Shown piece by piece: positions 6,389 through 15,024 of a stretch of 64,000 nt of DNA. A program made the translations under genes and the position numbers. Source of the stretch: Micromonospora marina. Its GTDB lineage: Bacteria > Actinomycetota > Actinomycetes > Mycobacteriales > Micromonosporaceae. Below the pieces are notes generated by a model. The model searched no databases and was not told the origin of the DNA. It worked only from the letters and a program-made list of their open reading frames with translations. The stretch spans positions 434,001 through 498,000 of the forward strand of contig NZ_FMCV01000001.1 in NCBI RefSeq assembly GCF_900091565.1. Direction: 5' to 3'. The first letter of the stretch is position 1, and each line of letters starts with the position of its first letter.

Positions 6389-9265
6389 TCAGGAGAGCAG
6401 CGCCTCCAGCCGCCGGTTCACCGCCGCGAGCGTGGCCCGCACGACCGCCTGCCGGGGATCCCCGGCCACCAGCGCCGAACCGGCCAGCTGCTCCACCCAG
6501 CCGTCGCAGACGAGCAGCACCACCACTGTGGCGACCTCGCAGTTGCCGAACGGCACCACCGCGGCGTGCTCCACGAAGCACCGGCCCCGCTCGCCGGCCG
6601 GGACGGCCCGGCCGAGCAGCTCGTCCACCGCGGCGGCCGCGGCCACCGCGCAGAGCCGCAGCACGTACCCGTCGACGGCCGGCCCGGTCGCGTGCCCCTC
6701 GGCCGTCCGGTCACCGGCGACCAGGCGGACCTCCGTGGTGGCGTCCAGGCCGAACGTGCTCACCAGGACGTGCTCGATCACCACGCGGGGCCCCGGCACG
6801 CCGCCGGTGTCCAGCGGTCGCGACGGCGCGGTCTCCGTCGTGGTCATCTGCCCACCGGAGTACGACGTACCGAGCGTGACCGGGCTGCCGGTGGACATGC
6901 CGGTCGGCGCGGCGGCCAGCGACGTCTCGTCCACAGCGGCCCGGCCCCGGTGGGTGGCCTGCCGGCGGCGGCGCGGCGGCTCGTCGCCGTCGCCGGGCAC
7001 CTCGGCCGGCCGCGTGGCGCGGTCCGCGCCGAACCGCGCGTCGCCGGACCGGTTCGCGGCCGGACGTGCCACACCGGTCCGCGCCGGCATCTCGTCGCCG
7101 CCCGTCTCGTCACCGTTGCGGGCCTCGCCCGGCTCGGGCTGCGCGGCGCCGGTCCCGTCGGTACGGGCCTGGCCCGGCGCGGACTGCCCGCCGGGTGCCC
7201 GGTTCTCGCCCGCGCGCGCCTCACCGGAGCGGTCCAGCCGCGCCGACCGGCGGCGCAGCGGCGCCGGTGGCGGCACGGCGGGCTCGCCGGGCAGGTTCTG
7301 CGGGGCGGCGGCCAGGCCCATCCGCTCCTGGAGCAGCCGGGCCACCAGGCGGCTAACCTCGGCCGGGTCCGCGCCGTCGGCCAAATCGAGCCGGAGGCTG
7401 TGCGCGCCGGCCGGGGTGCGGCGCAGCGCGGCGTCGCGTACGCCCGCCACCTCCCGGACCGCGTCGAGGATCGCGTTGACGTCGAAGCCCTCCGGCCGCT
7501 CCCGTAGTGGCGCGGGTTCGTCGTCGCGGCGCAGGTGGGTGGCGATGCGGGCGAGTTCGGGGGTCTCGGCGGACGGTTCCACTGCCGGTGGCTCCGGCAC
7601 GACTGGCACGTCCGGTTCCGAGGGGACGCGCTGCGGCAGCACGGGGGACGGATCCTCCGGTCGGGGCTCGGCGACCGCGTCGGCGGCCGGCACCGGTTCC
7701 GGTGCGGACCGGCGGGCCGCGTAGGGAGGGGCGCTCGTCGGGTGGGACGCGGGTGTGCGGTCGAAACGGGGCGCGCCGCTCGTGGCGGGCACGCCTGAGG
7801 TCGGCGGGGCGGTGGCGGCCGCTTCGGTGGGGGGCGCCGGAGCGTATCCACCGGCCGGGGCGGGCGGGGCGCTGGTCGGCGCGGGGCCGGCGGGCGCGCC
7901 CAGCGGGGCGACCGGCACCGGCGGCCCGGCCCAGGAGGGCCGGTCGTAGCCGTGCGGCGGTTCGGCGTCGCCCCGGGCCAGCCGGAACGGCCGGGTCGCC
8001 TCGGTCGCCGGCTCGGGTGCGGCCGGCGGCTCGTACCGGCGCGCCGGCTCGGGCCCGGCACCCGGCTCGTACCGGCGCGCCGGCTCGGGCCCGGCACCCG
8101 GCTCGTACGGCCAGGACGCCTCGGACTCGGCGGACGGCGGGTACGGCCGCGCCGCCTCCGGTCCCGGGGCAGGCTCGGCGCGCATCGGCTCGTACTGCCG
8201 TACCGGCTCGGGTCGGGGTGGCTCGTAGGCGGCCGGCGGTTCGACGCGGGCCGGCTCGTACGGCCGCACCGGCTCGGGCGACCACTCGGCCGCGCGGTCC
8301 TCGCGGGGGGTGCGGTGGGCGGCGCTGTCGTCCTCCCACTCCCGCCGCTCGGCGACGGGCTCTCCGGTGCGGCGGGCCGGCGGCTCCTCCGGGCCCCGGA
8401 CCGGCGGCTCCTCGGCCCGGCGGGCCGGCGGCTCGTCGGTGCGGGCCCACGGCGGGGCCCAGCCGTCACCCCAGCTCGGGCGGTTCCAGGACGGCCCCGA
8501 CCAGTCCGGTTCGGCGGCGGCTCTCGGGTCGTCCGCCGGGATCTCGGCCGCGGCCCGTGGCTCGGCGGTGACCGCCCGGCCCTCCGGCGGGTGCACGTCG
8601 CCCGGTGCGTGCTCCGGCCGGCTCGGGACCGGCGGGGTGATCGGCCGGTCGGCCCAGCCGCGGGACAGCGACGGGGTGGACTCGGTGTTCGGCGCGTGGA
8701 AGCCCGGCGGCACCTCGAAGCCGGAGGCGGCGGCGCCGACCGGCGGGACCTGGAGAGCCGGCGGCGCGGAGGTCGGCCCGCTGTCGGCCCAGCGCGGGGC
8801 CCGGGCGGCCGGGTCGTCGGCGGCGTGCCGGGAACCGGTGGCCTCTCCCGGGTCGGCCGGCTGCTCGATCGTCGGCGCCGGGCGCGGGGCCGGTACGGCC
8901 AGCCGCTCGCCGTCGGCCGGCCGGGGCGGCTCGTCCGCGGGCGGGGCGCTGACCGGCGCCTGGCGGGTCACTGGCGACTCCTCCCCGGCGTGGTGCACGC
9001 CGTTGACGTGGCGGCCGTTGACGCGGCCCGGTTCCGGCGCGGAGTGGCCGGGCAGCGGGGCCGGCAGGTCGCCGTGCCGGGGCGAGGAGGCGGCCCAGCC
9101 GCCGAGGTCGCCGTAGGGCCAGCCGCCGGACGCCGGAGCGCCGCGGGACCAGCCGCTCGGCGGGGGCGCCCAACCGCCGCCGGTACGGACCGGGTCGTCC
9201 TGCTGGCCCGTCCCGTCGCCGTGCTCTCCCGGGGTGGCGGCTCCGGGTTGCCCTGTTTCACTCAC
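6389..9265 (-). CDS. Large Pro/Ala/Glu-rich hypothetical protein with two folded segments
   Basis: The product is 958 residues. The first ~650 are low-complexity and rich in Pro, Ala, Glu and Arg with repeated RYEPxxxPEP units, and are probably disordered. A likely folded segment (FDVNAILDAVREVAGVRDAAL to LVARLLQERMGL) and a C-terminal domain of about 140 residues (RVVIEHVLVSTFGLDATTEV to the end) follow. No signal peptide or membrane segment is visible and no family was recognised. GTG at 9265 is chosen because AAGGAG lies 7 nt upstream. It is divergent from the TetR gene and lies 4 nt or so ahead of the hydrolase frame, suggesting co-transcription. Confidence 0.75.
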   Translation of the reverse strand: MSETGQPGAATPGEHGDGTGQQDDPVRTGGGWAPPPSGWSRGAPASGGWPYGDLGGWAASSPRHGDLPAPLPGHSAPEPGRVNGRHVNGVHHAGEESPVTRQAPVSAPPADEPPRPADGERLAVPAPRPAPTIEQPADPGEATGSRHAADDPAARAPRWADSGPTSAPPALQVPPVGAAASGFEVPPGFHAPNTESTPSLSRGWADRPITPPVPSRPEHAPGDVHPPEGRAVTAEPRAAAEIPADDPRAAAEPDWSGPSWNRPSWGDGWAPPWARTDEPPARRAEEPPVRGPEEPPARRTGEPVAERREWEDDSAAHRTPREDRAAEWSPEPVRPYEPARVEPPAAYEPPRPEPVRQYEPMRAEPAPGPEAARPYPPSAESEASWPYEPGAGPEPARRYEPGAGPEPARRYEPPAAPEPATEATRPFRLARGDAEPPHGYDRPSWAGPPVPVAPLGAPAGPAPTSAPPAPAGGYAPAPPTEAAATAPPTSGVPATSGAPRFDRTPASHPTSAPPYAARRSAPEPVPAADAVAEPRPEDPSPVLPQRVPSEPDVPVVPEPPAVEPSAETPELARIATHLRRDDEPAPLRERPEGFDVNAILDAVREVAGVRDAALRRTPAGAHSLRLDLADGADPAEVSRLVARLLQERMGLAAAPQNLPGEPAVPPPAPLRRRSARLDRSGEARAGENRAPGGQSAPGQARTDGTGAAQPEPGEARNGDETGGDEMPARTGVARPAANRSGDARFGADRATRPAEVPGDGDEPPRRRRQATHRGRAAVDETSLAAAPTGMSTGSPVTLGTSYSGGQMTTTETAPSRPLDTGGVPGPRVVIEHVLVSTFGLDATTEVRLVAGDRTAEGHATGPAVDGYVLRLCAVAAAAAVDELLGRAVPAGERGRCFVEHAAVVPFGNCEVATVVVLLVCDGWVEQLAGSALVAGDPRQAVVRATLAAVNRRLEALLS
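8031..8102 (-). repeat. Tandem 36-bp coding repeat
   Basis: Two adjacent near-identical 36-bp units within the Pro-rich gene encode PEPARRYEPGAG twice, with a third degenerate unit beside them. The repeat is in frame and may vary in copy number between strains. Confidence 0.7.
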
Positions 9266-9346
9266 CGCGCGCTCCTTGGTCGCCCCCGCTGAGGCTACCG
9301 TGTGGTGACAGTGGCGATAAGTTACAGCGGCGGGCCAATTCCGCGA

Positions 9347-9362
9347 CGGGTTCACGAACCCG
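9347..9362. promoter_or_regulatory. Palindrome in the tetR / Pro-rich gene divergent region, possible TetR operator
   Basis: CGGGTTC and GAACCCG are 7-bp perfect arms separated by AC, and a second related half (CCGGTTCGGG) follows within 10 bp. The site lies between two divergent starts, where TetR regulators commonly bind their own promoters. Binding is inferred only. Confidence 0.35.
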
Positions 9363-9414
9363 GACCGGTTCGGGTGATACGTGCCGGCTCGTACGCAGAT
9401 ACTCGGAGGATCCG

Positions 9415-10053
9415 ATGACCGCAGTGGGGAACGGTGCACAGACCGCCGGTCGGCCCACCCGCCTGCCCCGCTCGGCGCGCCGTAAGCAGCTGCTCGCCGC
9501 CGCCCAGGAGGTGTTCGTCGCGCAGGGCTACCACGCCGCCGCGATGGACGACATCGCCGAGCGGGCCGGTGTCTCCAAGCCGGTGCTCTACCAACACTTC
9601 CCCGGGAAGATGGACCTGTACCTGGCACTGCTGGACACGCACTGTGACGCGATAGTGGCCAACGTGCAGGACGCGATGAGCGGCACCAACGACAACAAGG
9701 AGCGCGTCGGCGCCGCGGTGCGCGCGTACTTCGACTTCGTCGACCACGAGAGCGAGGCGTTCCGGCTGGTCTTCGAGTCGGACCTGCGCAACGACCCGGC
9801 GGTGCGGCAGCGGGTGGAGCGGGTCGAGCAGGGCTGCATCGCGGCGATCACCGACACGATCATCTCGGACACCGGGGTCAGCCGCTCGCACGCCCAACTG
9901 CTCGCCTCGGGTCTGGTCGGCGCCGCCGAGACGGCCGCCCAGTTCTGGCTCGCCGGCGGCCGCCAGGTGCCCAAGGCGGAGGCCGAGGCGCTGGTCGCGG
10001 CCCTGTCGTGGCGTGGCATCGCCAGCTTCCCGCTGCAAGGTGAGTCGGCCTGA
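9415..10053 (+). CDS. TetR/AcrR family transcriptional regulator
   Basis: The 212-residue protein has an N-terminal TetR helix-turn-helix (RKQLLAAAQEVFVAQGY, then DIAERAGVSKPVLYQHFPGK) and an alpha-helical ligand/dimer domain ending QFWLAGGRQVPKAEAEAL. ATG at 9415 has GGAGG 5 nt upstream. It probably represses by binding DNA as a dimer; the effector is unknown. DUF3107 follows 65 bp downstream on the same strand, an arrangement known from other actinobacteria. A palindrome lies in the divergent upstream region. Confidence 0.9.
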   Translation: MTAVGNGAQTAGRPTRLPRSARRKQLLAAAQEVFVAQGYHAAAMDDIAERAGVSKPVLYQHFPGKMDLYLALLDTHCDAIVANVQDAMSGTNDNKERVGAAVRAYFDFVDHESEAFRLVFESDLRNDPAVRQRVERVEQGCIAAITDTIISDTGVSRSHAQLLASGLVGAAETAAQFWLAGGRQVPKAEAEALVAALSWRGIASFPLQGESA

Positions 10054-10118
10054 ACATCGGGCCGCCGGATCGGATAGCCTTCCCACGGTGGCTTTTTCGC
10101 CCCAGTTGAGGAGGCACA

Positions 10119-10346
10119 GTGGAGGTCAAGATCGGCGTGCAGTACGCGCCGCGGGAGCTGGTCCTGGAGAGCGCGCAGTCGCCGGCCGAGATCGAGCAGA
10201 TCGTGACCGACGCCTTCGCCAAGGGTGAGGGCACGCTCTCGCTGACCGACGAGAAGGGCCGGCGCGTGATCGTGCCGGTCGGCAAGGTCGCCTACGTCGA
10301 GATCGCCGAGGCGTCGCCTCGCGCGGTCGGGTTCACCGTTCGCTGA
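10119..10346 (+). CDS. DUF3107 small protein
   Basis: A 75-residue, compact, acidic/basic mixed protein without signal or membrane segment (EVKIGVQYAPREL at the start, KVAYVEIAEASPRAVGFTVR at the end) matches DUF3107, a small actinobacterial family of unknown function. GTG at 10119 follows GAGGAGG with 4 nt spacing. In related genomes it normally sits beside a ferritin-like gene and a DEAD-box helicase gene. Here the ferritin-like neighbour is a wreck. Confidence 0.85.
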   Translation: MEVKIGVQYAPRELVLESAQSPAEIEQIVTDAFAKGEGTLSLTDEKGRRVIVPVGKVAYVEIAEASPRAVGFTVR

Positions 10347-10360
10347 TTCCCGCGGCACCG

Positions 10361-10390
10361 GCCGCCGTGGCGGGCTCCCGCCACGGCGGC
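10361..10390. terminator. Bidirectional hairpin terminator
   Basis: Perfect 14-bp arms at 10361-10374 and 10377-10390 lie 14 bp past the DUF3107 stop and directly abut the stop of the opposing ferritin-like pseudogene, so they can serve both. Confidence 0.75.
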
Positions 10391-10706
10391 TCAGTTGTTC
10401 GATCCGGCGGCTGCCATCCGCGCGGTGTGCGCATCGGTCAGCCGGCGCAGCAGCCCCGGCACGTCCCCGCCGGTCCACCTGATCAACGCGACGAGCGCGC
10501 CCCGGCCGCCCGGCCCGCCTGGGACAGTGCCTCGCCCAGCAGCCGCCGCACCCACATCGACAGCCGCCCGGCCGTGCGGGGATCGACCTCGATCGCGGCC
10601 CGGATCTCGGCGGCGGCGAGGCGGTCGAACGCGAGCGGTTCGCCAGGGGCGACGAGCCCGAACAGGTCGGCCGCGCAGGGTCGGGCAGAGCTTCGGGGGC
10701 GGACAC
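10391..10706 (-). pseudogene. Decayed ferritin-like (tRNA hydroxylase-fold) gene
   Basis: Three pieces in different frames join in family order. The start is VSAPEALPDPA from GTG 10706. After a frameshift comes ADLFGLVAPGEPLAFDRLAA, fused directly to AEIRAAIEVDPRTAGRLSM and WVRRLLGEALSQAGR. After a second frameshift comes ALVALIRWTGGDVPGLL followed by RRLTDAHTARMAAAG and the stop. Intact relatives have about 200 or more residues; here only about 105 codons remain and the metal-binding middle helices are missing. Comparison with the family is from memory. Position beside DUF3107 and the DEAD-box helicase gene supports the identity. No functional product is expected. Confidence 0.75.
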
Positions 10707-10988
10707 GAGCGCAGGGCTACCGGCGCCTCGCGTGTGACCCGAGTCACAGGTAGTCACCCCGCGTACACGGCCACCACCTGGAATCGGGACGACCCGCTGG
10801 CCGTTCAGGTACGATGAGACAGTTGCCGTGGGCACCGATTCGGTCACTTGCTGATCAACGCCGGTCCCCGACGCGCGTGCGGCCCGGTCCGGCTCGGCGA
10901 GTTCGCCCCTGACCGCGTGGCCCGCGCCACACCGATCGCGCCCTGAGGACAGAAGGGGCGCACCACGAGAGGGCACCCCCACATCCAC
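10707..10988 (+). promoter_or_regulatory. Upstream region and probable long leader of the DEAD-box helicase gene
   Basis: These 282 bp contain no supported gene. The helicase ATG has only a weak GAGAGGG about 12 nt upstream, and several C-rich stretches could fold. A long leader is known for some bacterial DEAD-box helicase mRNAs; here it is only a possibility. No riboswitch motif was recognised. Confidence 0.35.
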
Positions 10989-12641
10989 ATGAGCGAGCAG
11001 ATTTCCGGCCAGCCACTGGCCCCCACCGCTCCGGTCCCCCCGGAGGCACCCACGTTCGCCGCGCTCGGCGCGCGGCAGGAGACCGTCGAGGCGCTGGCCG
11101 CCGCCGGCATCACCCGCGCCTTCGCCATCCAGGAGTACGCGCTGCCGATCGCGCTGCGCGGCGTCGACCTGATCGGGCAGGCGCCGACCGGCACCGGCAA
11201 GACGCTCGGCTTCGGCATCCCGCTGCTGGAGCGGGTGTTCGCCCCGTCCGAGGGCAGCGACGGCGTCCCGCAGGCGCTTGTCGTCGTACCCACCCGCGAG
11301 CTGGGCATCCAGGTCGCCAAGGACCTCGACGCCGCCGGCCGTACCCGGGGTGTCCGGGTGCTGCCGATCTACGGCGGTGTGGCGTACGAGCCGCAGATCG
11401 AGGCGCTCCGCAAGGGCGTCGAGATCCTGGTCGGCACCCCGGGCCGCCTGCTGGACCTGCAGAAGCAGAAGCACCTGCGGCTCGACCGGGTCCGTGCGCT
11501 CGTCCTCGACGAGGCCGACCGCATGCTCGACCTGGGCTTCCTGGACGACGTCGAGAAGATCCTGGCGATGCTGCCGGAGGACCGGCAGACCATGCTGTTC
11601 TCGGCCACCATGCCGGACCCGATCGTCGCGCTGTCCCGGCGCTTCCTGCGCCGGCCGGTGACGATCCACGCCGGGCACACCGCCGAGACCGGTCCGTCGC
11701 CGCAGACCAAGCAGCTCGCGTACCGCACCCACTCGCTGAACAAGGTCGAGATCGTGGCGCGCATCCTGCAGGCCGAGGGCCGCGGGCTGACCATGATCTT
11801 CACCCGCACCAAGCGGGCCGCCGACCGGGTCGCCGAGGATCTCGACTTCCGCGGCTTCGCCGTCGCCGCCGTGCACGGTGACCTAGGCCAGGGCGCGCGC
11901 GAGCGGGCGCTGCGGGCGTTCCGGGCCGGCAAGATCGACACGTTGGTCGCCACCGACGTGGCCGCCCGGGGCATCGACGTCACGGGCGTCACCCACGTGA
12001 TCAACTATGACTGCCCCGAGGACCAGGACACCTACACCCACCGCATCGGCCGTACCGGCCGGGCCGGGGCCACGGGTTCCGCCGTGACGTTCGTCGACTG
12101 GGACGACATGCCCCGCTGGCGGATCATCGACAAGACGCTCGGGCTGGACATGCCCGAGCCGCCGGAGACGTACCACACCTCCGCGCACCTCTACACGGAC
12201 CTGGACATCCCGACGGACATCAGCGGCACGCTGCCGACCGCGGAGCGCACCCGGGCCGGCCTGTCCGCCGAGGTCGAGGAGGACCTGGGCGGTGGCGGCC
12301 GGTCGCGGCGCGGCGAGCGCCGGGGCGACAGCCGGGGCCGCGAGCGCGGCGACCGCGGCCGGCGCCGGGGCGGCGAGGCCGGTCCCGCCGCCGGTTCGTC
12401 CACCGGGCAGGCCGACGGCGGTGACGACGAGACCCCGCGTACCCCGCGTCGGCGGCGTCGTCGCCGGGCCGGCGAGACGGTGGCCGGTGAGCCGACCGCG
12501 GTGATCGGCACCGAGGGCACGGCCGAGGCCGCCGCCGCACCGCAGCCCGCGGAGGGCGAGGTCGCGAGCACCAAGCCCCGTCGCCGCCGCCGTCGCCGCA
12601 GCGGCACCGGCGCACCCGCCGAGTCCACCACCACCGACTGA
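10989..12641 (+). CDS. DEAD-box ATP-dependent RNA helicase
   Basis: The 550-residue protein has all main superfamily-2 RNA helicase motifs in order. These are the Q motif (AFAIQEYALPIAL), Walker A APTGTGKT, PTRELGIQ, TPGRLLDL, DEADRMLDLGF, SAT in FSATMPDP, then ARGIDVTGVTHVINYD and HRIGRTGRAG. The C-terminal ~140 residues are rich in Arg, Gly and Glu (RRGERRGDSRGRERGDRGRR) and probably bind RNA. It should unwind structured RNA in the cytoplasm during ribosome assembly, decay or cold adaptation. A hairpin terminator follows the stop. Confidence 0.95.
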   Translation: MSEQISGQPLAPTAPVPPEAPTFAALGARQETVEALAAAGITRAFAIQEYALPIALRGVDLIGQAPTGTGKTLGFGIPLLERVFAPSEGSDGVPQALVVVPTRELGIQVAKDLDAAGRTRGVRVLPIYGGVAYEPQIEALRKGVEILVGTPGRLLDLQKQKHLRLDRVRALVLDEADRMLDLGFLDDVEKILAMLPEDRQTMLFSATMPDPIVALSRRFLRRPVTIHAGHTAETGPSPQTKQLAYRTHSLNKVEIVARILQAEGRGLTMIFTRTKRAADRVAEDLDFRGFAVAAVHGDLGQGARERALRAFRAGKIDTLVATDVAARGIDVTGVTHVINYDCPEDQDTYTHRIGRTGRAGATGSAVTFVDWDDMPRWRIIDKTLGLDMPEPPETYHTSAHLYTDLDIPTDISGTLPTAERTRAGLSAEVEEDLGGGGRSRRGERRGDSRGRERGDRGRRRGGEAGPAAGSSTGQADGGDDETPRTPRRRRRRRAGETVAGEPTAVIGTEGTAEAAAAPQPAEGEVASTKPRRRRRRRSGTGAPAESTTTD

Positions 12642-12657
12642 CGCACACCACGGATAC

Positions 12658-12685
12658 GGCCTCCCGGACCCCGGTCCCGGAGGCC
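12658..12685 (+). terminator. Hairpin terminator after the helicase gene
   Basis: 13-bp arms at 12658-12670 and 12673-12685 with one mismatch lie 17 bp beyond the helicase stop. Confidence 0.65.
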
Positions 12686-12715
12686 GTCCCCATCCCCGCC
12701 CCTCACCCCCTGCGA

Positions 12716-12772
12716 CGATCATGAAGTTGACGGCGCGACACGCCGTGCTCACGGCCGCCAACCTCATGATCG
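12716..12772. repeat. Intergenic inverted repeat with GATCATGAAGTTG arms
   Basis: 19-nt arms at 12716-12734 and 12754-12772 pair with two mismatches, both tolerable as G-U in RNA. The arm core GATCATGAAGTTG is the same as in the repeat at 48021-48083, 35 kb away. It lies between a terminator and the methyltransferase start. Confidence 0.75.
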
Positions 12773-12801
12773 CCGGGGCGGAGGCAGGAAGGTAGGTACT
12801 G

Positions 12802-13950
12802 ATGCCGGAAGCGTTGGACTCCGCGCTGGCCGAGGTGCGGGCGCTGCTGCTCGCGCCGGGGCTGACCCGCGCGGTCGCCGCCGGGCGCCGTCGTGGGCAG
12901 CGCCCCTCGGTCGTACGCGCGGAACTGCGCCCGGTCACGCTGAAGGCCGGTCCCCGGTTGCAGATCGCCGTCTCCGACGGATCTCGGCCGCACACCCGCA
13001 ACGTGGCACCCGGCACGGAGGCCGGCGCCGCAGTCGACGAACTGCTCGCCGAACCGTTCGGCAACTGGCACGTCGAGACCGCCGACGCCACGCTCCAACT
13101 CCGGGTCACCAAGTCCGGCGAGGCGCAGGTGCACCGTGCGGCGGCCAGCCGTCCGGCCACCGAGCCGGGCGGGCACGATCGCGCCAAGGAGTGGCTGCTC
13201 GACCCCGGTGATCCCCTGTTCCGGGAGATCGGCGGCTCGGCGGCCAAGCGCCGCCAGGTCGACGCGTTCCTGCGCGCGCTCGCGGCGACGCTGCCCGACG
13301 ACCTCACCGGCCCGCTGCGCGTGGTGGACCTGGGCTGCGGCAACGCCTACCTGACCTTCGCCGCCTACCGTCACCTGGTCCAGCGCGGCCTGGACGTGAC
13401 GCTGGTCGGGGTGGACGTGCGCGAGGACCAGCGCCGCCGCAACACCGAGCTGGCCGAGCGCCTGGGTTGGGCCGACCGGGTCGGCTTCGTGGCCGGCACC
13501 ATCGCCGACGCATCAGTCGAACCGGCACCCGACCTGGTGCTGGCGCTGCACGCCTGCGACACCGCGACCGACGAGGCGCTGGCCCGGGCCGTGCGCTGGG
13601 GCGCCCGCTGGGTGCTCGCCGCGCCCTGCTGCCACCACGACCTGGCCGCCCAGCTCCGCGCCGGTCCGGCCCCGGCACCGTACGAGTTGCTGACCCGGCA
13701 GGGCATCCTACGGGAGCGGTTCGCCGACGTGCTCACCGACTCGCTGCGGGCCGCGCTGCTGCGACTGCACGGCTACCGCGCCGAGGTGGTGGAGTTCGTC
13801 GACTCCCAGCACACCCCGCGCAACCTGCTCATCCGGGCCCGGCGGACAGCCGGTGCGCCGACCGACGGGCAGCGCGCCGAGTATCGCGAGCTGGTCGGCC
13901 AGTGGGGTGTCACGCCCCGGCTGGAGACGCTGCTGACCGAGGCGCGCTGA
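12802..13950 (+). CDS. SAM-dependent methyltransferase (Methyltransf_32-like)
   Basis: This 382-residue protein has an N-terminal region of about 115 residues (PSVVRAELRPVTLK) followed by a class I methyltransferase domain. Motif I is RVVDLGCGNAYLTFAAY, the acidic ribose-binding end is LVGVDVREDQ, and LALHACDTATDEAL and APCCHHDL match methyltransferases related to GSTCD. The HACD and PCCHHD motifs are characteristic. The substrate is unknown, with RNA as one possibility. The start has GGAAGG about 8 nt upstream. No partner gene is evident. Confidence 0.85.
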   Translation: MPEALDSALAEVRALLLAPGLTRAVAAGRRRGQRPSVVRAELRPVTLKAGPRLQIAVSDGSRPHTRNVAPGTEAGAAVDELLAEPFGNWHVETADATLQLRVTKSGEAQVHRAAASRPATEPGGHDRAKEWLLDPGDPLFREIGGSAAKRRQVDAFLRALAATLPDDLTGPLRVVDLGCGNAYLTFAAYRHLVQRGLDVTLVGVDVREDQRRRNTELAERLGWADRVGFVAGTIADASVEPAPDLVLALHACDTATDEALARAVRWGARWVLAAPCCHHDLAAQLRAGPAPAPYELLTRQGILRERFADVLTDSLRAALLRLHGYRAEVVEFVDSQHTPRNLLIRARRTAGAPTDGQRAEYRELVGQWGVTPRLETLLTEAR

Positions 13951-13961
13951 GCGGCAGCGGT

Positions 13962-14393
13962 CTACCGTCCCCGGTCGCCCCGGTTGCGGTCGCCCCGGTC
14001 CAGCACCGGCACCCGCTCACCGGCGCCCCGGTTCGGCGCCCGCGCGCCGTCGTGCGGTGCGCTCGGGAACGGCACCACCTTGCCGGGCTGCTCGGCGTTC
14101 CCGGCGGCGGCGAAGGCGTTCCACGAGATGTCGACGAGCAGCCGCTTCAGCTCGGCGTGCCGCGCGGCGGCGTTGCGCTGCAACGCCAGCCGAGCGCCGA
14201 GCACCACCGCGGCCAGGGTGGTGCAGATCGCGCCGGTGGCGGCGATCAGGTGTACGCCGGTCGCCTCGACGCCGCGTACCGCCAGCACCAGCAGCCAGAT
14301 CCAGAACCCGAGCGCGAACACCGCGGCCTTGGCCACGAAGAACAGGCTCACCGCGCCGGGGCGATGCGGTACGGGACGTTCCGGCTCGGCCAT
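13962..14393 (-). CDS. Small two-helix membrane protein, hypothetical
   Basis: The 143-residue protein has two hydrophobic segments (SLFFVAKAAVFALGFWIWLL and an alanine-rich one, LIAATGAICTTLAAVVLGA) and a polar Arg/Asp-rich tail (LDRGDRNRGDRGR). ATG at 14393 follows GGAGGAG with good spacing. No family was recognised. It ends convergently, 12 bp from the methyltransferase stop, and is divergent from the HTH gene. Confidence 0.7.
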   Translation of the reverse strand: MAEPERPVPHRPGAVSLFFVAKAAVFALGFWIWLLVLAVRGVEATGVHLIAATGAICTTLAAVVLGARLALQRNAAARHAELKRLLVDISWNAFAAAGNAEQPGKVVPFPSAPHDGARAPNRGAGERVPVLDRGDRNRGDRGR

Positions 14394-14430
14394 GCTGCTC
14401 CTCCATCGACTCACAGGGTTCCCTCAGCCT

Positions 14431-14457
14431 ATTACCCGAAGCGTATTGCCCGAAGCG
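14431..14457. repeat. Tandem direct repeat of ATT(A/G)CCCGAAGCG
   Basis: Two adjacent copies (ATTACCCGAAGCG and TATTGCCCGAAGCG) lie in the 190-bp divergent region between the small membrane protein and the HTH gene. This could be a double operator; function is unknown. Confidence 0.45.
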
Positions 14458-14584
14458 AGCTTCCGTAGTCGTCCGGGTCTCGCCGACGGGACTTCCGGAC
14501 CGATCAGTCAGTTACTTCTCCGGCCCGGCGTACTAGGCTCGACGAGCGAGCCGGGCCACCGGAGGAAGGACAGATCCGCCAGGG

Positions 14585-15004
14585 ATGGGTTCCGCAGACG
14601 TTTCGCCGCAGATGGCCTTCGCGCGCTTCGTACGCCGGGCCATCGACGCCGCGCGCGAGGAGCGCGGCTGGACGGTGACCGACCTCGCCACCCACACCGG
14701 TGTCGGCCGCTCCACAGTGTTCCGCTGGCTGGCCGGCGACTGGCAGGACTACCCCGAACTCGCGAAGGTCCGCGGCTTCTGCGCCGCCCTCGACCTGCCC
14801 GTGGCGGCCGCGTTCCGCGCGCTGGGCCTGCCCGACGCCGGGCCGGTGCCCCGCCGCCGGGGTGCCGAGGACGGCCCGGTGGAGGCCGACGTGCGGGTGA
14901 TCCTGGATCGGCTCGCCGACCCGAACGTGCCCGCCGAGGAGAAGCACCACATCCGCGACCTGCTCCGCTACCTTGCCCGCCGCCCGGTCCGCCGGGCCGG
15001 CTGA
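14585..15004 (+). CDS. Helix-turn-helix DNA-binding protein
   Basis: This 139-residue protein has an XRE-type helix-turn-helix at about residues 15-60 (GWTVTDLATHTGVGRSTVFRW) and a short helical C-terminal part (VRVILDRLADPNVPAEEKH). It is presumably a transcriptional regulator in the cytoplasm; the target is unknown. GGAGGAAGG lies somewhat far upstream (about 16 nt), so the exact start is less certain. It ends 20 bp from the convergent copper-related membrane protein gene. Confidence 0.8.
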   Translation: MGSADVSPQMAFARFVRRAIDAAREERGWTVTDLATHTGVGRSTVFRWLAGDWQDYPELAKVRGFCAALDLPVAAAFRALGLPDAGPVPRRRGAEDGPVEADVRVILDRLADPNVPAEEKHHIRDLLRYLARRPVRRAG

Positions 15005-15024
15005 CCGCCCATGCGGCTCGCGAC

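Noticed and set aside
9588..11876. A 762-codon minus-strand frame across tetR, DUF3107 and the helicase start
   Set aside because: It is antisense to three well supported genes and only touches the ferritin-like remnant by chance over part of its length.
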